The notes: generated by a model not told the origin, from the letters alone. Shown: positions 6,823-14,403, numbered from the stretch's first letter. The stretch: 16,135 bases of DNA from Proteobacteria bacterium UBA6492 (GCA_002436485.1 DJMK01000002.1:1-16135); one strand, 5' to 3'. Made by a program: numbers and translations.

Positions 6823-8166
6823 CTAGTTATTGTTCAGCTTCTGCAACAGTATGTTTTGGTAGTCGCGTATATGCCGAACATACGAAACAGGTTCACGGCC
6901 ACGCGCATATCCATGCTTGAGTGTTTTATAGTACTTCTTCTGTGTTAACAATGGAAAAACTTCAGACAAACTTTCCCAGGTATATGGATTTTTATCCAGC
7001 CTCTTAGCAAGCTCCATGGCATCATACAGGTGCCCCATTCCAACATTATAAGCAGCAAGCGCAAACCAGGTGCGATCCGGCTCCTGTACCTCCTCGGGTA
7101 CCCGATTATGTAAACGTCTCAGATAACGCGCACCGCCCATGATACTTTGCACGGGATCAAGCCGACTTTGCACGCCCAGTTCGTCAGCTGTTGTCAATGT
7201 CAGCATCATCATGCCGCGCACACCAGTAGGACTTTTCGCGCGGGGGCGCCAGTGTGATTCCTGATAAGATTGTGCAGCAAGCAAGGTCCAGTCCAGATCG
7301 TATTTCTTGGCAGCTTGTTTAAAATGTTTTTTATATTTTGGTAATACCTTATAAATGCGTCTTACAAATTTCCTGGTATCAACGTAATCAAAAACCTCGA
7401 TAAATCCATAGTACCGCTCCATCAATCTCTGTAAGTCACCGGAATCCTCAAATTCGTCGAACCAGTGCTCCACTTCTGAGAGAAGCCCATCAGCATCTAC
7501 CGGCAACACCCAGGCAACTGATTCGGGTTTGGTAATGTTAAAACGGACATTTAACTCGGGATAATAACGGCGATTGATATCAGTGATATTTGAATCGGCA
7601 ATGGTACAGTCCAGTTTCTTTAGCCAGACCTGTTCAAGCAGTTCTTCTGTACCGCTATTATTCTGAATCGACCAGGCTAGCTCCGGATAATCTGTCTGCA
7701 ATTCATTTAGGCGCTCTACGTAGCTGGTATCGGCTGGCACAATCAAGCTAAGACCCACGAGTTCTTCAGCTTTCTTGGGACGTTTACCTCCTCTGCGACA
7801 TACCACTTGCTGCTGTACATGTTGGTAAACTGGCCCAAACAGGAAATTGTCCTCACGAGTCTCCGTTTTTGTCAGACCTGCTGCGGCAATATGTGCTTCA
7901 CCCTTTTCAATTGCCTCGAGAATTTCGGCCGTGCTATCTTTTAGTATGTATTTGACCTTAACGCCCAGGGAGTTGGCAAAGGCCTGCGTCATATCATATT
8001 CAACCCCGGTTAACTCATCATGCCAATCGTAGTAGGTTGTTGGTGCGTTGCGAGTCACTACAACCAGTTCTTTTTGCTCCAGAACTTCTTTTAGCAATCC
8101 TTCAGGTTCTCTCTGACAACCTGGCAGGATAAACAACAAGAGCAGCAAAAAAGATAATTTTTTCAT
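6823..8166 (-). CDS. mltF: Membrane-bound lytic murein transglycosylase F (lipoprotein)
   Basis: MltF cleaves the beta-1,4 bond of peptidoglycan strands, forming 1,6-anhydromuramic ends, and is anchored in the outer membrane. I chose the ATG at 8166 (447 residues) because it starts MKKLSFLLLLLFILPGC, a lipoprotein signal with acceptor C17; the frame extends upstream to 8229 but there it overlaps the transporter gene. Residues about 35-260 form a solute-binding (SBP_bac_3-like) regulatory module, including GVEYDMTQAFANSLG and AHIAAAGLT. The SLT module follows, with catalytic Glu303 in SYQESHW, then TGVRGMMMLT and FALAAYNVGMGH. The lipobox LPGC has Pro at -2, a little unusual. The transporter ends 37 bp upstream on the same strand, and no promoter is obvious between them, so co-transcription is likely. 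Confidence 0.95.
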   Translation of the reverse strand: MKKLSFLLLLLFILPGCQREPEGLLKEVLEQKELVVVTRNAPTTYYDWHDELTGVEYDMTQAFANSLGVKVKYILKDSTAEILEAIEKGEAHIAAAGLTKTETREDNFLFGPVYQHVQQQVVCRRGGKRPKKAEELVGLSLIVPADTSYVERLNELQTDYPELAWSIQNNSGTEELLEQVWLKKLDCTIADSNITDINRRYYPELNVRFNITKPESVAWVLPVDADGLLSEVEHWFDEFEDSGDLQRLMERYYGFIEVFDYVDTRKFVRRIYKVLPKYKKHFKQAAKKYDLDWTLLAAQSYQESHWRPRAKSPTGVRGMMMLTLTTADELGVQSRLDPVQSIMGGARYLRRLHNRVPEEVQEPDRTWFALAAYNVGMGHLYDAMELAKRLDKNPYTWESLSEVFPLLTQKKYYKTLKHGYARGREPVSYVRHIRDYQNILLQKLNNN

Positions 8167-8203
8167 GATGTATATGACGACCATAAGCAAAACATACTTT
8201 ATC

Positions 8204-9094
8204 CTATTTATTCGCTGGCAACCAGACAAAACCCCACTGGTAAATTGCCATGCCTAGCAGAATTAACGATGTTCCCAGCCAGGCAGTCCAGCTTAACACT
8301 TCACCATTGAAAAACTGACCTATCCATAATGCCAGCACCGGCGTTGCCAATGTCAACATCGCAACCTGGCTTGCGCGCATGTGTTTCAGAATATAAAAGT
8401 ACAGGCTAAAACCAATACTGGTTGCAATCACACCAAGATAAATAATCGACCAAAGCGCATGTGATGGAATACGTTCAGGTATTTCGCCATCAAGTAACCA
8501 CCAGGTAATCAAATACGCAGGTGTTGCGATTAACATACCTCCGGTGGTGACGGCGAGCGCCGAAAGATTGATATGCAAGCGTTTCACCAGCACGGATGAC
8601 ATGGCGTGCACAAATACAGCCAGGCATACCGCGATAATACCCAGTGCGACGATATCGCCAAGCCTGATACTACGGTTAAAAATAACAAACAGCCCCACTA
8701 CACCTATTAGCATGCCAATTAAACGCGCAACCGTCAGTTCTCTTTCTTTCAAAACAAGCCAGGCCAGTAATCCCGTCATAATTGGTGTTAATCCGAAAAT
8801 CACCGAGATAAAACCGGATGGAATATACTGCGCTCCCCAGTACACAGCGAGCATTGCACCATATATTCCCATACCCGCTGCCAGGTAGGTGAGAATAGCC
8901 TGGCGATGCCATGGAAGCGGTACCTTCTTCATGTAAGCAATCAGCAATATCAAAAACATGCCAATGACCATTCTTGCGGTCACACCAAACAGGAAACCTG
9001 GTCCATCCACACTCCACTTGATTGCAACAGGTGTGGTTGACCAGATAAGCATGACAACAATAAACCCTGTAGTGATCTGCAGTCTTGTAGGCAC
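8204..9094 (-). CDS. EamA/DMT-family inner-membrane transporter
   Basis: A 296-residue, very hydrophobic protein with about ten predicted transmembrane helices in two repeated halves, as expected for the drug/metabolite transporter superfamily. The first half holds VVMLIWSTTPVAIKW (13-27), typical of EamA domains, and the end of the first repeat PIMTGLLAWLVLKERE. The second repeat ends with TPVLALWIGQFFNGEVLSW. The start is GTG at 9094, with AAGGA seven bases upstream. The substrate cannot be inferred; family members export amino acids, nucleosides or other metabolites. mltF follows 37 bp downstream. Upstream lies a strong intrinsic terminator with a promoter-like pair before it, so expression could depend on read-through or on a promoter within 9095-9130. 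Confidence 0.93.
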   Translation of the reverse strand: MPTRLQITTGFIVVMLIWSTTPVAIKWSVDGPGFLFGVTARMVIGMFLILLIAYMKKVPLPWHRQAILTYLAAGMGIYGAMLAVYWGAQYIPSGFISVIFGLTPIMTGLLAWLVLKERELTVARLIGMLIGVVGLFVIFNRSIRLGDIVALGIIAVCLAVFVHAMSSVLVKRLHINLSALAVTTGGMLIATPAYLITWWLLDGEIPERIPSHALWSIIYLGVIATSIGFSLYFYILKHMRASQVAMLTLATPVLALWIGQFFNGEVLSWTAWLGTSLILLGMAIYQWGFVWLPANK

Positions 9095-9119
9095 TCTTTT
9101 TTCCTTTTTCAGGTGTTAA

Positions 9120-9155
9120 AAAACAAAAAAGGCCGCAGTATTTGCTGCGGCCTTT
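9120..9155 (-). terminator. Strong Rho-independent terminator upstream of the DMT transporter
   Basis: AAAGGCCGCAG (9128-9138) and CTGCGGCCTTT (9145-9155) form a perfect 11-bp stem with a six-base loop. Read on the minus strand, it is followed at once by TTTTTTGTTTTTT, the ideal U-tract. It therefore ends minus-strand transcripts from 9323-9910 or from the promoter-like pair near 9312, only about 26 bp before the transporter start codon. On the plus strand the tail is much poorer. Confidence 0.9.
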
Positions 9156-9184
9156 GGTTAATTCGTTTAAAAAATGATTGTTAA

Positions 9185-9277
9185 TTAGAGCATCGTAACT
9201 TTTGGCCGCCCATAGCAAATAACTCGCACCCATAGCATGCGAGAAATAATTGGCAGCTGTTTGAAAAAGTTCGACAT
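9185..9277 (-). CDS. Candidate 30-codon small ORF or leader peptide
   Basis: An ATG at 9277 opens a 30-codon frame ending in TAA at 9187-9185. The product begins MSNFFKQLPIISRML, is mildly amphipathic and basic, and resembles nothing I know. The predicted transcript start from the promoter-like pair at 9312-9284 falls almost exactly on the ATG, so it would be leaderless; there is no Shine-Dalgarno. It sits just before the strong terminator. It may instead be part of a non-coding RNA. Treat the coding call as tentative. Confidence 0.2.
   Translation of the reverse strand: MSNFFKQLPIISRMLWVRVICYGRPKVTML
9223..9243. repeat. Small perfect hairpin in the leader region
   Basis: On the minus strand CTCGCA and TGCGAG pair perfectly around a nine-base loop containing CTATGGG. 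The octamer GCTATGGG recurs 18 bases further on in the same strand. Together with the terminator this suggests a structured RNA of about 155 nt. Confidence 0.4.
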
Positions 9278-9283
9278 GTGTTG

Positions 9284-9312
9284 AGTTTGCCCTTGAAGCC
9301 TTAGCCTGTCAA
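9284..9312 (-). promoter_or_regulatory. Promoter-like pair upstream of the leader and terminator
   Basis: On the minus strand a perfect TTGACA (9312-9307) is followed after 17 bases by CAAACT (9289-9284), a weak -10 with three matches. Predicted transcription starts near 9277 and would reach the terminator at 9155-9120. It lies just downstream of the stop of the zinc-ribbon gene at 9323. Confidence 0.4.
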
Positions 9313-9322
9313 GAAATCAGTT

Positions 9323-9910
9323 TTAGGACTCGATAAGCGGGCTATCAATATAAAAGTAATGCCAGGCTGTGTTTGTGATATTCGCCATCAAATTCAGGAA
9401 ATGATCAGTCGGAATCGCCTCCCGGGGGTAGACATTAACAATACTGACAAACTGTTGCGCACAACCACCGCTGTCATACCAGTTCCAGTCACACAGCGGT
9501 GCACTGGCCGAGCATGCTGGACAGCGCAACTCGCCCGTGGCAGAAACGTCCTGCTCGAGCCAATCTCGCGTGCGCTTATTACAAACGGGGCAGGCTGGCC
9601 GTGCTGTTTGTTGATCCGCCAGCCATCTTGTATCAAATCGCGTTGCCGGAATATGTATAAAGATGAAGCGCTGCCAGTCAATGACAGCTCCATCGCCAGG
9701 TGAAAACTCCACTGCTGGTGAACACCCCATGAAGCTAAAAAACTGTAAAAAATGCTCCCCAATACTGAAACGATCCAGACTGGCGGAATCGATGTTGTTG
9801 CCAATAAAACCCTGCTGCCGCAGCTGATCCAACCAGCTTTGCCGATCATCTGGTTGCCACTGGGCCTGTGAAGGTACGAGTATTAATTGTCGGTATGATT
9901 TGTTTGTCAT
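9323..9910 (-). CDS. Zinc-ribbon-like protein of unknown function
   Basis: A 195-residue protein I do not recognise as a named family. It carries two CxxC pairs, CPVC (107-110) and CPAC (130-133), spaced like a four-cysteine zinc ribbon, with further Cys at 63, 140 and 150. The N-terminal half (about 1-100) is mixed alpha/beta and rich in aromatic residues (FLQFFSFMG, IDWQRFIFIHIP). There is no signal peptide or membrane helix, so it is probably cytoplasmic. It starts at the ATG at 9910, divergent from the small gene at 9995, with no strong ribosome site. The terminator at 9155-9120 could end its transcript. It reads as a real gene because it is long, Cys pairs are organised, and no competing frame is better. 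Confidence 0.75.
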   Translation of the reverse strand: MTNKSYRQLILVPSQAQWQPDDRQSWLDQLRQQGFIGNNIDSASLDRFSIGEHFLQFFSFMGCSPAVEFSPGDGAVIDWQRFIFIHIPATRFDTRWLADQQTARPACPVCNKRTRDWLEQDVSATGELRCPACSASAPLCDWNWYDSGGCAQQFVSIVNVYPREAIPTDHFLNLMANITNTAWHYFYIDSPLIES

Positions 9911-9994
9911 GGTGAATCAACAGCTTAGCACGGCTGCCTGGATCTCGGGTACAATAGTCGGCTGTAAATTAAATCAAGCGGCTGGAGTAAAAGC

Positions 9995-10288
9995 ATGTCG
10001 GATATTGAGTTGAGCAAGGAAGAACAGATCCTGAAAATGGTCAAGAAAGTGTTGACCGATATTGCCAAGGACACCCACGTCAAACCTGGTCTAAAACACC
10101 CCCTCTCGGACAATACCATACTGGGCATACGTGACTGTCTGGCCCTGATTACAGCACGCGAAACCGAGCTGGCCAAGGATGCCGGTCGTGAAAGTAAAAT
10201 GCGCCCCCGCTTTATCGATGAGCCACAAAAAACCGTTGTGGTACCAATCGAATCACTCAAGAAGAACAGTAAATCCGAGCAGGACTGA
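9995..10288 (+). CDS. Small uncharacterised protein (97 aa)
   Basis: A soluble, highly charged, largely helical 97-residue protein with no motif I recognise. The N-terminal 30 residues are a Lys/Glu-rich helix (KEEQILKMVKKVLTDIAKD), the middle holds LSDNTILGIRDCLALITARE, and the C-terminus is basic and probably disordered. The ATG is well supported by GGAG seven bases upstream (GGAGTAAAAGC). A TACAAT at 9950-9955 is a possible -10. The gene is divergent from the zinc-ribbon gene across 84 bp and is followed by a hairpin at 10350-10367. It may be a conserved gammaproteobacterial hypothetical protein, but I cannot name a function. Confidence 0.75.
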   Translation: MSDIELSKEEQILKMVKKVLTDIAKDTHVKPGLKHPLSDNTILGIRDCLALITARETELAKDAGRESKMRPRFIDEPQKTVVVPIESLKKNSKSEQD

Positions 10289-10315
10289 CTGCTGCCACCG
10301 AGTAGCTGCTGAACA

Positions 10316-10331
10316 GCCTGGAATACCAGGC
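10316..10331. repeat. Perfect 6-bp hairpin after the 97-aa gene
   Basis: GCCTGG and CCAGGC pair around an AATA loop, 28 bases after the stop codon at 10288. No T-run follows, so it would be a first stem before the stronger hairpin at 10350-10367. Confidence 0.35.
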
Positions 10332-10349
10332 AAACACCTGAATCAATTG

Positions 10350-10374
10350 GGCAAGCAGCAGCTTGCCAGTGCTT
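10350..10374 (+). terminator. Possible intrinsic terminator after the 97-aa gene
   Basis: GGCAAGC (10350-10356) and GCTTGCC (10361-10367) form a perfect 7-bp stem with an AGCA tetraloop. The tail AGTGCTTTTC contains only four consecutive T residues and is offset by five bases, so it would be a weak terminator. It lies 62 bp after the stop at 10288. Confidence 0.4.
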
Positions 10375-10460
10375 TTCACGATGTATTTTTTTCACTAACT
10401 GCCGCTATATATTCAAACCCGGCAAAACAAGCACCTCATAGGACTGTTATTGCCTGTATC

Positions 10461-10489
10461 TTTAAAATTCGGGCTAAATACCTTATTAT
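10461..10489 (+). promoter_or_regulatory. Possible promoter of the GGDEF-EAL gene
   Basis: TTTAAA (10461-10466), four of six matches to a -35, and TATTAT (10484-10489), five of six matches to a -10, are separated by 17 bases. A start near 10496 would give a leader of about 38 bases before the ATG at 10534. Confidence 0.35.
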
Positions 10490-10533
10490 ATTCATGGTAA
10501 TTGGCTCTTATGTTAAACGACTAACTAAGGCTC

Positions 10534-13032
10534 ATGGATCTAAATAGCTTACGCAATCGCTATACCCTGCTCAGTATTGCACTGGCAATTTTCATGTTGC
10601 TGGCGGCAATATTAACCAACTTTTTACTTAGTGATACGCGTGATGATATTGGCCTGAATATCGAAAATCGTCACCTACTACTGACACGCAGCCGTGTGAT
10701 ACGTAATACCGTGTGGCAAGCAAGGGAAGCAATCGGGCACTTCCTGATCGATCCGGAGCGAATCGAAAACCGGGAAGCCATTCATGCCACTATTGGTGAA
10801 GCCATCAACAGTTCCGAGCGGGTTCTGAAAGAACTTGCTCGCCTTAATACCCAACAATATGAACTACTCTCACAGGTCAAATCCCTGTTACTGGAACTTG
10901 ATAAGTCAGCACAAGAGCTAATCAAGATTCGTCTGGATACCAACCGGCAGTTCCCCAGCCTGATGCTGGCACGACAGGAACTGTTACCACGTCAAACACG
11001 CATCATGGACCTGTTTAATGCCGCAATACAGGAAACCGTGGATGAAGGACTCGATAATGACGAGCAACTCAATCTGTACAACCAGCTCATCAATACCAGG
11101 CATCGCTGGTCACTGATGGTTTCAAATGTACGTATGTTACTGACCAGCCGAATAGGTTCTTTTGGTCTCGACTCGATACAACAACAACAAAAAGATATCG
11201 ATATATTTTATCAGGACTTCAAGAATAAAGTTGATCAGCTGATTGAAGCGGATAACTTTCCGGAAATGGGTTTTATTTCCGAATCCGCGATGCGTGATAT
11301 AAAACTGCTATCGGGGGAGTGGAATGATCAATACTTTGCGCTTCTTACTATCCATAAAACCGACCAGTGGCGCGCGGACACGCTTCATATGCGTAATAGT
11401 ATTGATCCTATACTGGAAGAAATCTGGCGTTCATTGCTGATGTTTGATGTCAGTCTGGAAAGCAGTGCTGATGTTGATGTTGAAACACTGTCGTCTTTTG
11501 CACAAAACCAGAGTCATGCCCTGTGGTTCCTGACCACACTAGGACTTCTACTAGTTTCGGTCATCTATATCTATTTCAAACGCTCGGTGCTTGAACCTAT
11601 CTCGCAATTGTCAGACGCTTTTTCAGCAGAGATTCACGGTCATCGCAGCGAGCTTTTACCGACTGTCTACACGACAGAGATTAAAACACTGATGGATGGT
11701 TTTAATGACATGCGACACCAGGTACGCAGCCGCCAGGAAGCACTGGAACATCAAACATTGCATGATTCCCTGACCGGGCTGGCCAACCGCACCCTGCTGT
11801 TTGAACGGTTGAGTAACTCCATCACACAGAGTAAACGTTACAAGGACAATATTACCCTGATCATTATGGATCTGGACCGTTTCAAGGAAGTCAACGATAC
11901 ACTCGGGCATCATATAGGTGACCAGTTACTGATTGCCGTTTCGACCCGCCTGCTTTACTTGTTACGTGACTCTGACACTATTGCCCGGCTTGGTGGGGAC
12001 GAATTTGCACTTTTACTTGCGCACTCTGGTGAGAACGAAGCTCGCAGTGTCAGCCGTAAAATCCTCAAGGCATTTGAAGAGCCCTTTGATGTTTATGAAC
12101 ATCAGCTATTCGTTGGTGCGAGTCTCGGTATATCGGTTTATCCCAAGCACGGTATGGATGCAGAGACACTGATTAAGTGCGCTGATGTTGCCATGTACGT
12201 AGCCAAACGAAACCGTCTAGGCTTTACATTCTACGAGGCAACTAATGACAGTTTTGATGATCGCTACCTGACACTGGCTAATGATATTCGCATTGCCCTG
12301 AATAATGGCAACTTCGATGTCAATTACCAGCTTAAATACAATATTCATGATAATGAACCGGTCGGTGTTGAAGCACTACTACGCTGGAATCACCCTGAAC
12401 TGGGCTTTATACCCCCTGATAAAATTATCCCACTCGCTGAACAACTTGGGATAATCAATCGACTGACACTTTGGGTAATCGAACAGGCCATACAACAATG
12501 CGCAAAGTGGCGAAGTCAAGGTATCTACATGAGTGTTGCGGTCAATATATCTGTCTATGACCTGCAATTTGCCGGCATCGTGGAGCGAATCGCCGGTTTG
12601 CTTGAGGTGCATGATGTTCCACCTTCCTATCTGGTGGTTGAAATTTCGGAAAGCGCCATGCTGATTGATCCAACACATGCAATCGATATTCTCAACAAGC
12701 TGGATAAGATGGGAATACGCATTGCCATTGATGATTTTGGCACTGGCTTCTCATCGCTGGGTTACCTGAAAAAACTACCGGTTGACGAACTAAAAATTGA
12801 CAAGTCCTTTGTAATGGACATGATAGAGAATGAAAACGATGCGGTAATCGTTCGTTCGACCATTGATTTGGCGCACAACCTTGGGCTCGAAGTTGTCGCC
12901 GAAGGTGTACAGTCCCCTGAGATTTTCGAGATGCTGCAGATTCTCAACTGCGACATGGCACAAGGCTATTACATGAGCAAACCTGTATCGGCTGATAGCC
13001 TCCTGGCGATACTCAACTCACACGCTGCCTGA
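10534..13032 (+). CDS. Membrane GGDEF-EAL cyclic-di-GMP protein with a helical periplasmic sensor
   Basis: An 832-residue inner-membrane protein that should make and/or break cyclic-di-GMP. A transmembrane helix at 11-32 and another at 328-347 enclose a roughly 295-residue, helix-rich periplasmic region of no named family that I recognise, rich in charged heptad-like stretches. A short HAMP-like linker (348-403) follows. The GGDEF domain has GGDEF at 487-491, LDRFKEVNDTLGH, and a product-binding inhibitory site R478-D481 five residues upstream. The EAL domain has E613-A-L, N671, E706, D733-D734 in DDFGTGFSSLGYL, K754 in LKIDKSFV, and E790 in VAEGVQ, so nothing essential looks missing and both activities are plausible. 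AAGG lies a few bases before the ATG. It is a stand-alone gene. Confidence 0.95.
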   Translation: MDLNSLRNRYTLLSIALAIFMLLAAILTNFLLSDTRDDIGLNIENRHLLLTRSRVIRNTVWQAREAIGHFLIDPERIENREAIHATIGEAINSSERVLKELARLNTQQYELLSQVKSLLLELDKSAQELIKIRLDTNRQFPSLMLARQELLPRQTRIMDLFNAAIQETVDEGLDNDEQLNLYNQLINTRHRWSLMVSNVRMLLTSRIGSFGLDSIQQQQKDIDIFYQDFKNKVDQLIEADNFPEMGFISESAMRDIKLLSGEWNDQYFALLTIHKTDQWRADTLHMRNSIDPILEEIWRSLLMFDVSLESSADVDVETLSSFAQNQSHALWFLTTLGLLLVSVIYIYFKRSVLEPISQLSDAFSAEIHGHRSELLPTVYTTEIKTLMDGFNDMRHQVRSRQEALEHQTLHDSLTGLANRTLLFERLSNSITQSKRYKDNITLIIMDLDRFKEVNDTLGHHIGDQLLIAVSTRLLYLLRDSDTIARLGGDEFALLLAHSGENEARSVSRKILKAFEEPFDVYEHQLFVGASLGISVYPKHGMDAETLIKCADVAMYVAKRNRLGFTFYEATNDSFDDRYLTLANDIRIALNNGNFDVNYQLKYNIHDNEPVGVEALLRWNHPELGFIPPDKIIPLAEQLGIINRLTLWVIEQAIQQCAKWRSQGIYMSVAVNISVYDLQFAGIVERIAGLLEVHDVPPSYLVVEISESAMLIDPTHAIDILNKLDKMGIRIAIDDFGTGFSSLGYLKKLPVDELKIDKSFVMDMIENENDAVIVRSTIDLAHNLGLEVVAEGVQSPEIFEMLQILNCDMAQGYYMSKPVSADSLLAILNSHAA

Positions 13033-13070
13033 CCTGACAGGGCTACCCACAAACTTTTTCTTTCTGTACG

Positions 13071-13099
13071 TTCTTAAGTGGCAACATTCAAGTTATAAT
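13071..13099 (+). promoter_or_regulatory. Promoter for the DUF465/thioredoxin-like pair
   Basis: A perfect TATAAT (13094-13099) is preceded, after 17 bases, by TTCTTA (13071-13076), a weak -35 with three matches. A start near 13106 gives a leader of about 30 bases before the ATG at 13136. The region is otherwise AT-rich. Confidence 0.45.
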
Positions 13100-13135
13100 G
13101 CTGATGCTTTTCTACCAGTTCGGGGTGCCCGTAGG

Positions 13136-13342
13136 ATGGATGATCAGGAGAAGGAATTGATGCTTGACCGCTTGCAGGAATTGCAGGTTGAGCATCGCGA
13201 TCTGGACGAGATCATTGACCGTCTTAGCGAAGACCCGCTGGTTGACCAGTTACAGATACAACGGCTAAAAAAACGTAAATTGCACCTCAAAGACATGATC
13301 AGAAAACTGGAAAGCACCCTGATTCCCGATATTGAGGCCTGA
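13136..13342 (+). CDS. YdcH-like (DUF465) small helical protein
   Basis: A 68-residue protein predicted to be two antiparallel helices, matching the YdcH/DUF465 family. Recognition comes from the pattern LQVEHRDLDEIIDRL (residues 17-31) and LKKRKLHLKDMIRKLES (44-60), where a basic Lys-rich segment follows the turn. The function of the family is not established. The ATG at 13136 keeps the N-terminal helix that I remember in homologues; an internal ATG at 13160 has a better ribosome site (AAGGA four bases upstream), so a shorter form is possible. It lies 37 bp before the thioredoxin-like gene and downstream of a TATAAT promoter. Confidence 0.85.
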   Translation: MDDQEKELMLDRLQELQVEHRDLDEIIDRLSEDPLVDQLQIQRLKKRKLHLKDMIRKLESTLIPDIEA

Positions 13343-13379
13343 ATATCAGTTCGCAAGGTAGTCAGCTTCCTGACGCTCA

Positions 13380-14021
13380 ATGGTATACACAATGAAAAAT
13401 GATGTGCTCCTTTTTACCTCGACAAATTGTCCGCATTGTGCGGCTTTAAAAGATTCATTTAAAAAATTACAGCAACAAGCACAAATAGGTCACTTATCCA
13501 TTGTTAATATTGAACAGCACCCCGAGCAGGCGGCCGAATACGGTATTCGCTCTGTACCCTGGTTTAAAATTGCCGAACTTGAATTCGTCGGAGCACACAG
13601 TCCAAAAGAACTTACCTACTGGGTTAACAACGCTGATACGCCGGCTGGCATCAGGCAGTACCTGGTAGAGCAACTGGAAGCCGGTAAACTTCAGCAAACA
13701 GAACAGCAACTAAAACGTCACCCGGACTGGATGGCAATTTGCATCCCGGTGCTGGCCGATATGCAATCTCCGCTGCAGGCACGCATTGGCATTAGCGCAA
13801 TTTTTGAATCCATGGCAGGAGAACCAGTACTCGAGATGATTCTCGCTCCGCTTGAAGAATTACTCGCTAGCGACGACGCACGTACCAGGGGCGATGCCTG
13901 TCACCTGTTAAGCCTGATTAATCATTCACATGCAAAACAACTGGTCAGACAATGCCTTCAGGACCCGGACCCACAGGTCAGGGAAATAGCAGAAGAAGCT
14001 ATCGCTGATTCACCCTTCTAG
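13380..14021 (+). CDS. Thioredoxin-fold protein fused to a HEAT-repeat-like C-terminal domain
   Basis: A 213-residue, apparently cytoplasmic protein in two parts. Residues about 5-90 form a thioredoxin-like domain with the redox pair CPHC (17-20) and a likely cis-proline in RSVPWF (57-62). The CPHC dipeptide resembles DsbA, but there is no signal peptide. Residues about 95-213 are all helical; the end (PLEELLASDDARTRGDACHL and DPDPQVREIAEEAI) has the pattern of HEAT repeats. This suggests a redox-sensitive scaffold or adaptor, which is inference. The start is uncertain: ATG at 13380 and ATG at 13392 both lack a good ribosome site. The gene follows DUF465 by 37 bp on the same strand and ends 7 bp from the convergent receiver-like gene. 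Confidence 0.85.
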   Translation: MVYTMKNDVLLFTSTNCPHCAALKDSFKKLQQQAQIGHLSIVNIEQHPEQAAEYGIRSVPWFKIAELEFVGAHSPKELTYWVNNADTPAGIRQYLVEQLEAGKLQQTEQQLKRHPDWMAICIPVLADMQSPLQARIGISAIFESMAGEPVLEMILAPLEELLASDDARTRGDACHLLSLINHSHAKQLVRQCLQDPDPQVREIAEEAIADSPF

Positions 14022-14028
14022 GCACCGA

Positions 14029-14403
14029 CTAGTTGTCTTGCAAAGCAGTAATTAACTGTTCTGTCTCTATCGGAAAGGGCAAACAGACCAGCTCAGGAAA
14101 TTGTGCTGTCAGGCGCTCAAGCTGATGCATAAACTCTTTTTCATAGAACACGATCACCTTACAATGCTGTGAACGTTGCACCCCTGACATTAACGACTCA
14201 AGGCTACTGGTGCGGTCACGGAAGTCAGACTGAAAATTAAACTCGGCAACAATTACCTCAGGTGTAACCTGTTTCATCAGTCTGATAGCCTTGCGTACAG
14301 AATTAACCTGGTGCACGGTAAAGCCCTGGGCGGTATACAGCGATGTAAAATCCGGATATCCCCCCAATTCAATGACAGCCAGTAGGTGTTTTTGTTGTGG
14401 CAT
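14029..14403 (-). CDS. Degenerate receiver-like (pseudo-REC) protein
   Basis: A 124-residue single-domain protein with the alternating alpha/beta layout of response-regulator receivers. HLLAVIELGG (6-15) matches the first strand and EVIVAEFNFQSD (49-60) the third, but the expected acidic pair at the end of strand 1 is missing and the phosphoacceptor Asp appears to be Glu (E54). The Lys-Pro before the last helix is Phe-Pro (FP in CLPFPIE). It should therefore not be phosphorylated normally, or may mimic a permanently active state. The ATG at 14403 starts just before the first strand; the frame opens further upstream to a TTG at 14454, whose only SD-like sequence lies too close. No sensor kinase or output domain is adjacent. 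It is convergent with the thioredoxin-like gene and divergent from the gene at 14490. Confidence 0.65.
   Translation of the reverse strand: MPQQKHLLAVIELGGYPDFTSLYTAQGFTVHQVNSVRKAIRLMKQVTPEVIVAEFNFQSDFRDRTSSLESLMSGVQRSQHCKVIVFYEKEFMHQLERLTAQFPELVCLPFPIETEQLITALQDN

Noticed and set aside
8167..8229. Upstream extension of mltF to 8229
   Set aside because: It overlaps the transporter end and spoils the lipoprotein signal that begins at 8166 with MKK and ends in LPGC.
8676..9233. Long minus-strand frame (185 codons) overlapping the leader region and the DMT transporter
   Set aside because: It runs through the terminator and then in a different frame through the well-supported transporter gene; the protein has no coherent domain.
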